Below the pieces are notes generated by a model. It was not told where the DNA came from. It did no database searches and worked only from the letters and a program-made list of their open reading frames with translations. A stretch of 64,000 bases of DNA from Vibrio taketomensis (GTDB lineage: Bacteria; Pseudomonadota; Gammaproteobacteria; Enterobacterales; Vibrionaceae). This document shows, one piece after another, positions 57,903 through 64,000 of this stretch. The DNA lies in the NCBI RefSeq assembly GCF_009938165.1, contig NZ_AP019650.1:1116001-1180000 (forward strand), given 5' to 3'. How positions within the stretch are numbered: position 1 is the stretch's first letter; every line of letters starts with the position of its first letter. Made by a program: the position numbers and the translations under genes.

Positions 57903-59276
57903 TTAACCATGTTCTGGTTTCGTCAATTGCTCATCCACTAATACATTAGCCTGGCTTTGTTGCTCTGCGAGTTGCAGCTTCAACTTTTTAACCTCAGCAC
58001 GCAAGCGCACCAATTCTTCTTTATGAGTTTCGTTCGGCTTAATCGCAAACTCATGAGCATCACCTTGGCGATCAATAATATATGGGCGACCCGCTTTGGT
58101 TGCTAACACACCCCACACTAAACATAACACCAAACACATCATCATTGATGCATCCCAACTCCCGGTATAAGTATGCAATGCGCCAAAGCTAATCGGACCA
58201 AATGCCGCTAATAAATAACCGACAAACTGAGCCATGCCTGACAATGCAGCGGCTTGAGGAGCGTCATGAGTCCGAATACCAACAAATGATAAACCAAGAA
58301 TAAAGCCACCACCGAAGCTAAAACCAAACAACAAAATCCATACGGCAGCCAGTTTAGGGAACAACATCAAACCGCTAATACCGATCAACGAAAAAGCGGC
58401 CATTAAAAGGCATAACCCACGCTTATCTTTAAATTTTGCCATCAAAGGAATCAAAGCCAACGCAGGAATTGCGGTCGCAAATTGCATCAAACCATGCAAA
58501 AAGCCTGCTTGTTGTTCGGAATAGCCTTTATCGATTAATACACTCGGCAGCCACGCCAAAAAGATATACATAATAAAGGAGTTAATGCCGAGAAAAAATG
58601 AGACCTGCCAAGCCGCTTTTGTGCGCCATAAATAACTATGGCTATCGAGTTGCGCGGTGTCTTTCGTTGGTTTGGTTGAAAGCTTAACTTGTGGCAGCCA
58701 AACTAGCATCGCCACCACAATCGAAACGATGACCGATAGTAAAGAAAAACCCCAATCAGGAATCAATGTTATGCCGGCACTCTTTGCTGAGTTTGCTAAT
58801 GGAATAGAAATACTCGCAACCACCGTTGAGCCTATCCCCATGATAAGAACATACAATGCGGTTAACGTGGGCAGATGGTTGGGAAAATCACGCTTTAACA
58901 AACTCGGTAGCAGGACATTACCGATTGCAATCCCAACTCCAATAACCACTGTGCCCGCAAAGAGCATACTCGCAGAACCTTGAGATCGCGCAACAACACC
59001 GATAAATAACGCCACCAATGCCAACATCAACGAAATCTCTAACCCGAGCTTTTGCGCCATTTTGGTTGCCAGTGGTGAACAAAAAGCAAAGGCTAATAGC
59101 GGCAGTGTCGTTAACATACCTGCTTGAGTCGCGTTTAAATTCAAATCATGAGTCACCCAATCAATGACTGGGCCAATGCTCGCTAGGGGGCTTCTAAGGT
59201 TCGCTGCAATCAATAAAATGCCAAGGATAATCAGTCCTCTACCCGCAACACGCATGTTTCTTTTTTCGTGTATCAT
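57903..59276 (-). CDS. MFS transporter, CynX/NimT-like
   Basis: The 457-residue protein starts RGLIILGILLIAANLRSPLASIGPVIDWVTHDLNL, the CynX (cyanate)/NimT (nitroimidazole) type, with 12 membrane helices and a 55-residue hydrophilic tail ending in a coiled coil (EELVRLRAEVKKLKLQLAEQQS). A very good ribosome site (AGGAGAGG) supports start 59276. The substrate is not known. The AraC gene is divergent 92 bases away. Confidence 0.8.
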   Translation of the reverse strand: MIHEKRNMRVAGRGLIILGILLIAANLRSPLASIGPVIDWVTHDLNLNATQAGMLTTLPLLAFAFCSPLATKMAQKLGLEISLMLALVALFIGVVARSQGSASMLFAGTVVIGVGIAIGNVLLPSLLKRDFPNHLPTLTALYVLIMGIGSTVVASISIPLANSAKSAGITLIPDWGFSLLSVIVSIVVAMLVWLPQVKLSTKPTKDTAQLDSHSYLWRTKAAWQVSFFLGINSFIMYIFLAWLPSVLIDKGYSEQQAGFLHGLMQFATAIPALALIPLMAKFKDKRGLCLLMAAFSLIGISGLMLFPKLAAVWILLFGFSFGGGFILGLSFVGIRTHDAPQAAALSGMAQFVGYLLAAFGPISFGALHTYTGSWDASMMMCLVLCLVWGVLATKAGRPYIIDRQGDAHEFAIKPNETHKEELVRLRAEVKKLKLQLAEQQSQANVLVDEQLTKPEHG

Positions 59277-59368
59277 CTACCTCTCCTCAATGGTCGGCTC
59301 CATTATAGTGATCTACATCTCGGAAAATTGGTGTATATTGACAAAAAACATCGCAAAACGGTCAAACC

Positions 59369-60157
59369 ATGGAGATACCTAACCTACTGGATGATTTTGA
59401 CTCCGATAACTTCACGCAATCGGTCGTCGCACATCGTGTCAGTTCAAACATTCAGGCTTTAGAAACTGTCTATCATCGCCATGAAAAAGGTCAGCTTGTT
59501 ATGCCATTAACTGGCTGCGTGACTTGCACCATTGATGATGCAATATGGATGGTGCCGACCAATTGTGCCGTCTGGATTCCTAGCCAAGTCGCACATAGCA
59601 ATCTCATCACCAGTAATACTGATGTGTGCATGCTATTTGTTGACCCTGCGGTAAAAGATATTCCGACACAAAGCTGCACCATTGCGGTTTCACCTCTACT
59701 ACGAGAAACCATCATTCGACTTGCGGCCAGCGACCAAGACTATCAGCCAGAGAGTCGAACTGCTCGTTTGGTTTCAGTATTAATCGATGAACTGGTTTCC
59801 ATGCCTGAAGAGCATTATGACTTTCCGATTCCTAGTGAACCAAGGCTAAATCGCATCGCGCAAGCCATGTTAGCCAAGCCTCATGAGCGGCATTGTGTTG
59901 ATTACTGGGCCAAACGTTATGCGATGAGTGAACGCACACTCACTCGGTTAATTAAGCAAGAACTCGGGATCAGTTTCAGTCATTGGCGCCGTCAACTAGA
60001 TATTGTGCTATCGCTGAAAAAGCTCTCAGCCGATACACCAGTGCAACGTATCGCCGAAGACCTTGGCTATGAATCGGTGAGTGCCTATATTCACTTTTTT
60101 AAGAAAAATTTAGGTTTGCCACCTAAACAATATATTAAGCAGCATTTTTCACACTAA
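59369..60157 (+). CDS. AraC-family regulator
   Basis: The 262-residue protein has an N-terminal cupin-like sensor (about 25-110) and a double helix-turn-helix AraC DNA-binding domain (about 155-258: HCVDYWAKRYAMSERTLTRLIKQELGISFSHWRR and PVQRIAEDLGYESVSAYIHFFKKNLGLPPKQY). It is divergent from the CynX-like MFS gene and probably controls it. Confidence 0.85.
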   Translation: MEIPNLLDDFDSDNFTQSVVAHRVSSNIQALETVYHRHEKGQLVMPLTGCVTCTIDDAIWMVPTNCAVWIPSQVAHSNLITSNTDVCMLFVDPAVKDIPTQSCTIAVSPLLRETIIRLAASDQDYQPESRTARLVSVLIDELVSMPEEHYDFPIPSEPRLNRIAQAMLAKPHERHCVDYWAKRYAMSERTLTRLIKQELGISFSHWRRQLDIVLSLKKLSADTPVQRIAEDLGYESVSAYIHFFKKNLGLPPKQYIKQHFSH

Positions 60158-60296
60158 ATTGAACAGCTCCGTTTAGAAAGGCGTTCATTAAACCGCCAGT
60201 CAGCATCTTAAATTACTGAAATATGGGCAAAGTCACTGAAAACAGAACGTCATTCCATTATTTTCCGTGCGCAATTTATACTTGGAATTTAATAAA

Positions 60297-60557
60297 ATGA
60301 TGAAAGCTCTTTTCGCGGTTTCGACTCTACTTGCTCTGACCGCATGTTCTGGCGCTAACGTAACCAGCCAAATGCGTGATTTTGACAACACTAGCCCAGA
60401 AAAAATGCTACGTTGCGTAACCGTTGAAACTAACGATTCTGACACGAATGAAGAATTAGCAGCCTACGATGGTTGGTCATTGGTTTACGCTTCTGAATAC
60501 ACCACTGACAACAAATCAACCACAGAGCTAACCATGTGCTTTGAGAAAGCAATGTAA
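60297..60557 (+). CDS. Small lipoprotein
   Basis: Starts MMKALFAVSTLLALTACSG, a lipobox with Cys at 17. The remaining ~70 residues are acidic with two cysteines (MLRCVTVET, TMCFEKAM). Starts 60297 and 60300 are both possible; the frame upstream of 60297 is unlikely. Function unknown. Terminator follows. Confidence 0.7.
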   Translation: MMKALFAVSTLLALTACSGANVTSQMRDFDNTSPEKMLRCVTVETNDSDTNEELAAYDGWSLVYASEYTTDNKSTTELTMCFEKAM

Positions 60558-60585
60558 TCATTACATTGCTTAGTAAGTTCAGACT

Positions 60586-60610
60586 AAGGCATCCTATTAG
60601 GGTGCCTTTT
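60586..60610 (+). terminator. Terminator after the small lipoprotein
   Basis: AAGGCAtCC / GGgTGCCTTTT hairpin followed by TTTATTTAT. Confidence 0.65.
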
Positions 60611-60645
60611 ATTTATCTGCCGTCAAACAGCACTATGCTTACCTG

Positions 60646-61482
60646 CTAAACCAATCTCAACTCATAAAATGGCAATTCAAGCGTAGGCTCAAAACCTAAT
60701 TTCTGTGCCAAGTTGAATGATCCTTTATTGCCCTTACGACAAGACCAGATAGGCTCCAATTGATTTTCGAACGCATGCTCAATCAATCTGGCGGTAATAA
60801 TTGAACCAAAGCCGCGATTTCGATGTTGTGAATCCGTTTCCATCCCCAGTTCTAGTTTGCCATCCATTAAAAACGCAGCAAAAGACGTTGCGACATTTAC
60901 GTCATCCACTTTTAGCGAAAAACCAATACTGCGAGTGAAAAACTCGTCAGCATTGTTCCAAAATCTTGCGGGTATTACACTGCCTTGAATACGGCCAAAC
61001 GCCACCTTATCGACTGCGACACAATTAAAGTCATCGAGTTGGATTTCTGATCGATACTGCTGGTATTTGTTGCGATCAAACGCAAAGTTAACTCGAACAT
61101 GTTTCACGACTTTCGCGTGAGCATCAAGAGGGAGATCATTGGCATCTAACTCGGATAACTTATTGTCAAAGCACTCCTCAACACGGCGCTGGAGCTCTGC
61201 CGGAAATACTTGCAACCATTCCGTTTGCTCTCGAGTTCCGCATGTCCCCAGGCAATAATGCTTTAAGTCATTATTTAGAAATTCATCGCTGACTTTACCA
61301 AATAACAGAGACATACCGTAAGGATGCACGATATAGAAAGCTTGCGGTAAACTTATATCATCGGTGTAAACCTTACCGGTAACATGATGAAGCAAAACAG
61401 CTTTGGCAAAGAGATGGTTTACTTCAACCGATTTGAGCGCAGACAAGGCTATGGAATATTGCTCTGGAGGTAATACTTTCAA
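60646..61482 (-). CDS. GNAT acetyltransferase with long N-terminal domain
   Basis: The 278-residue protein resembles the ZmaR-type GNAT group: a non-catalytic N-domain (about 1-135) and a GNAT domain (about 140-278) with ELGMETDSQHRNRGFGSIITARLIEHAF (acetyl-CoA loop R-N-R-G-F-G) and the final NLAQKLGFEPTLELPFY. The target is unknown. Single gene. Confidence 0.7.
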   Translation of the reverse strand: MKVLPPEQYSIALSALKSVEVNHLFAKAVLLHHVTGKVYTDDISLPQAFYIVHPYGMSLLFGKVSDEFLNNDLKHYCLGTCGTREQTEWLQVFPAELQRRVEECFDNKLSELDANDLPLDAHAKVVKHVRVNFAFDRNKYQQYRSEIQLDDFNCVAVDKVAFGRIQGSVIPARFWNNADEFFTRSIGFSLKVDDVNVATSFAAFLMDGKLELGMETDSQHRNRGFGSIITARLIEHAFENQLEPIWSCRKGNKGSFNLAQKLGFEPTLELPFYELRLV

Positions 61483-61642
61483 CGGGCATTCTCTTTAGTT
61501 TGATTGGAAAGAAATTCTTTTCTACTTCAATCACGAAAATATGAAAACACCACTGAGAATAATATTAGTTATATTGGAGTCAGCTCGCGTTTTTAGTAAA
61601 AAAATTGTCCACCAGCGGTGAATAAGTGGAAACAGTCAGCAC

Positions 61643-61668
61643 AAAAAAGCATCTCGAAAGATGCTTTT
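61643..61668 (-). terminator. Terminator after ribB
   Basis: AAAAGCATCT / AGATGCTTTT hairpin with a UUCG tetraloop on the minus strand, followed by TT; 70 bases after the ribB stop. Confidence 0.85.
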
Positions 61669-61737
61669 AGTATCGATGAACAATTTCTAAATCCGCAGAT
61701 TCACGATGTCATAACTGCCAATGTATTAACAATCGGA

Positions 61738-62394
61738 TTAAGCCGTTTTCTGCAGACTTTGCATGCGGTACTGAACGATATCTTCAATCGTTAACACTGG
61801 CATACCATGTGCTTTCGCAAAGGTGACGATTTCAGGCGTTTTTGCCATGGTGCCATCAGGATTGGTCAATTCACACAACAGACCTGCTGGCTGCAAACCT
61901 GCCAACGTCACCAAATCAATGGTACCTTCAGTATGACCGCGGCGTGTCAACACTCCACCATCTCGAGCACGCAGTGGGAACACATGACCTGGTCGAGCTA
62001 AATCACTTGCCTTCGCATCAGCAGCAATTGCCGTTTTTACTGTCGTAACGCGATCTTGCGCCGATACGCCAGTCGTCACACCTTTTTTCGCTTCAATCGT
62101 AACAGTAAACCCTGTTTGATTAACGCTGTCGTTGTTTTCGACCATTGGCGGCAATTCTAGTTGATTGGCACGTTCTTCAGTAAGACATAAGCACACAATG
62201 CCGCTACATTCACGGATCATCAAGGCCATTTGCTGCGCAGTTAAATGCTCGGCTGAGTAGATGATATCGCCTTCGTTTTCACGATCTTCATCGTCAAGCA
62301 GCATAACGCCTTGACCATTTTGTAGCGCTTCAATCGCTTTATTTACGCGAGTAATTGGGTCGCCGAATTCGGCAAGAAGTGATGTCTGATTCAT
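61738..62394 (-). CDS. ribB: RibB, 3,4-dihydroxy-2-butanone-4-phosphate synthase
   Basis: The 218-residue protein makes the four-carbon unit of riboflavin from ribulose 5-phosphate. Visible motifs: [19 protein letters not shown] (metal and substrate site), [39 protein letters not shown] and the closing [10 protein letters not shown]. The length equals E. coli RibB. The start is 62394, after GGAG; the frame opens 4 codons earlier. An FMN riboswitch upstream controls it. Confidence 0.95.
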   Translation of the reverse strand: MNQTSLLAEFGDPITRVNKAIEALQNGQGVMLLDDEDRENEGDIIYSAEHLTAQQMALMIRECSGIVCLCLTEERANQLELPPMVENNDSVNQTGFTVTIEAKKGVTTGVSAQDRVTTVKTAIAADAKASDLARPGHVFPLRARDGGVLTRRGHTEGTIDLVTLAGLQPAGLLCELTNPDGTMAKTPEIVTFAKAHGMPVLTIEDIVQYRMQSLQKTA

Positions 62395-62506
62395 GGTTAA
62401 CTCCAAAATAATTACCAGAATCAGGGCTCATTTTGAGGGATAGAACACAATGCAAAATGCACCAGCGCACAACGGACAAAACCCGCTTAACTCTGGTGTG
62501 TTACTC

Positions 62507-62660
62507 ATTCTCTCTCATCCGGACTCTAACCGTCGGCTCTGGCTTCTCACCAGATCTGCTGACCTCGAAAAATCGAGCGCTCGCGGGCTCATCTAGCTTC
62601 ATCAATTTCCGACAAACCTAAATATACCGCCGGTAGGGAATTTCACCCTGCCCTGAGAAT
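62507..62660 (-). promoter_or_regulatory. FMN riboswitch (RFN element) of ribB
   Basis: On the minus strand, the aptamer runs from ATTCTCAGGGCAGGGTGAAA to GAGAGAGAAT. It includes the conserved CCTACCGGCGGTA, GAGCCCGCGAGC, TGGTGAGAAGCCAGAGCCGACGG and AGAGTCCGGATG blocks; the P1 helix pairs ATTCTC (62660-62655) with GAGAAT (62512-62507). It lies 113 bases before ribB and should reduce ribB expression when FMN is high. A very good match to the known RFN consensus. Confidence 0.95.
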
Positions 62661-62944
62661 TACAGTTTTAATTGTTTACCTAAAATTAGGCGTTTAGAGG
62701 GTATTACATATCGAGACGGTTTGGAAACAGAAATTGAACTGTATCGTGAATTTAGACTGTTCTCACTGCCGCTGTTTCACTGGATATTGACACACTTCAT
62801 TGTTGTTGAAATGCATATAAAACAACTTCCCAGATCGCCCTTTCGCTACCATAGAATCAATTCGGATCAATATCTAAAGGACTAATCATTATTTACCCCT
62901 AGCAGTTAAAACGCAGCAGGGATACACCATAAGGACATCTACCC

Positions 62945-63631
62945 ATGAATCGAATCTCACTCACTCTATTATTGGGACTTGCCGTTTTAAGCGTCGGCTG
63001 TAGTTCAAATCGTAATGAGCCCGAAACCAAAATTAACGCGCGAACAAATGAAGCAGCAACTCGCAGAACAGCGAATTGCTAAAATTTGTCATAGTGTAGA
63101 AAACACCTCTGTGTTCCGGGAAATCTTAATCTTAAAACCTAGATACCGCTTTTGAACAGATGGTTGCAGAGCAATTTAAAGGCGTTTTTGAGCAGCAAGC
63201 TCTGGGCAATCCGGCCATGAAGAAATCGAAGTTTCTTTTCCCAGATGATGATTGGGTGTTCATCAACAGCACAAACTACGAACTGCCTGCGCAGATCAAT
63301 ATTGGCGATGAAGTATTTAAACAATACACATTGAGGAGATCCGCGAGCAAAGAATTACTCATTTTCTCGACATAACCAAGATTGAACAATATGGTCCTTC
63401 TTACTTATTTACATGGAATAGAGGTATGAGAGCAGCATTTGGTGAAACGGCTGTTGAATATCAAAATAATGATTATCGCGTCGAAAGTGTCACCTCCATC
63501 TGCTCTAGCTCAATGGGAAGAAACTATATGCGAGAAAATTTGCCGGAGTAACTTGCAAAGACTCAACCCAATTCGCTTACTACCTAAACATGTATCAAAG
63601 TGGCGATTGCGAGTACCAATCGAAACAATAA
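62945..63631 (+). pseudogene. Lipoprotein, frameshifted, unknown
   Basis: Starts MNRISLTLLLGLAVLSVGCSSNRNEPETK, a lipobox with Cys19, then stops in frame at about 63080. Other frames continue the protein: MKQQLAEQRIAKICHSVENTS, VAEQFKGVFEQQALGNPAMKKSKFLFPDDDWVFINSTNYELPAQINIGDEVFKQYT, FLDITKIEQYGPSYLFTWNRGMRAAFGETAVEYQNNDYRVESVTSICSSSMG and VTCKDSTQFAYYLNMYQSGDCEYQSKQ to 63631. Roughly 225 residues if repaired. Three or more shifts. I do not recognise the family. Confidence 0.55.
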
Positions 63632-63650
63632 AAACAGAGCCTAAACGTAA

Positions 63651-63674
63651 AAAGCCAGATCGAAATCTGGCTTT
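63651..63674. terminator. Terminator after the broken lipoprotein
   Basis: AAAGCCAGAT-CGAA-ATCTGGCTTT perfect 10-bp hairpin. Confidence 0.8.
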
Positions 63675-63736
63675 GTGGCTTACCGATGAAGTTTACTTCA
63701 CCTAATAATCTTTCTAGGGGGTGAAATCAGTGGTGA

Positions 63737-64000
63737 CTAAGCACTGATAGGTGAAGCTTTTTTGCTACGCATAACATCACGTATCTTCAAGAGCAAAATG
63801 ATACTGGCGAGCATGAAAGTAATCGCGTTCGCAATGATGATTGGCCAATCTTGCATGGCTAAGCCGTAAACAAGCCACAAAAACACGCCAAACACGAAGC
63901 AGCTATACATAGCTAAAGAAATCGAGTTGGTATCGCCCGTTTTTAGAATGTGGAGCACTTGCGGAACAAAAGAGCATGTGGTGCAAAAGGCGGCAATATA
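63737..64000 (-). CDS. SemiSWEET sugar transporter, 5' end outside the window
   Basis: The frame is open to the window edge and reads YIAAFCTTCSFVPQVLHILKTGDTNSISLAMY..GVFLWLVYGLAM..WPIIIANAITFMLASIILLLKIRD. This has the PQ-loop (FVPQV), the T-x-S-I-S motif and three membrane helices of bacterial SemiSWEET proteins, which work as dimers and move small sugars. At least 87 residues are present; the N-terminal part lies beyond 64000. Confidence 0.75.
   Translation of the reverse strand, partial: YIAAFCTTCSFVPQVLHILKTGDTNSISLAMYSCFVFGVFLWLVYGLAMQDWPIIIANAITFMLASIILLLKIRDVMRSKKASPISA

Noticed and set aside
1-64000. CRISPR arrays, tRNA/rRNA genes, insertion sequences, integron attC sites
   Set aside because: Read through on both strands; no regular direct repeats, tRNA cloverleafs, transposase genes or attC-like imperfect palindromes were found.

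Overview
The window looks like a stretch of a Vibrio genome, probably the smaller chromosome. The evidence is a maltose block (malG end, lamB, malM), a VemP arrest-peptide gene directly upstream of a second secD-secF pair, ppsR/ppsA, and codon and protein flavour typical of marine Vibrionaceae. The chromosome assignment is inference. Most genes are intact and compact, separated by clear stem-loop terminators.

Region by region: 0-3.1 kb is the tail of malG, a frameshifted lamB and malM. 3.3-12.7 kb holds housekeeping and stress genes: a tandem universal stress protein, rlhA (23S rRNA hydroxylation), yqfB, an NAD(P)H oxidoreductase fused to a SnoaL-like domain, a LysR gene overlapping a small kinase, a patatin, and soxR. 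13.2-22.5 kb holds glgX, a Cache sensor with a degenerate GGDEF, a double winged-helix protein with a nuclease-like tail, yccF, a frameshifted TSUP exporter, an MFS transporter led by a tiny His-rich membrane protein, a YgiN-like monooxygenase and a HAD phosphatase. 22.7-26.2 kb is vemP-secD2-secF2 with a translationally controlled leader. 26.2-31.1 kb holds an aldehyde dehydrogenase and the divergent ppsR/ppsA pair.

31.6-48.3 kb is the most unusual part: a glucan-utilisation locus. It encodes a divergent surface lipoprotein with two ExoP-like domains, two paralogous secreted (alpha/alpha)6-type glycosidases, an outer-membrane porin, an ABC importer (binding protein, two permeases, MsmK-like ATPase), a LacI-family regulator, a GH94 phosphorylase of the 1,2-beta-oligoglucan phosphorylase type and a GH3 beta-glucosidase. 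I read it as a beta-1,2-glucan (sophoro-oligosaccharide) pathway: depolymerise outside, import, phosphorolyse and hydrolyse inside. AAACGTTT-centred palindromes sit before several of its genes and are candidate LacI-family operators. Nearly every gene here is broken by many single-base frameshifts although the protein is well preserved between them. That looks more like local sequencing or assembly error than decay.

48.3-64 kb returns to intact genes: a MarR-GNAT fusion with twin operators, a LysR/enoyl-CoA hydratase pair, a Fur-controlled ferrous-iron uptake operon (P19, cupredoxin, FTR1, EfeO/M75, EfeB), an exported inorganic pyrophosphatase, a CynX-like MFS gene with a divergent AraC regulator, GNAT enzymes, ribB under an FMN riboswitch, a frameshifted lipoprotein, and the start-less end of a SemiSWEET gene at the window edge.
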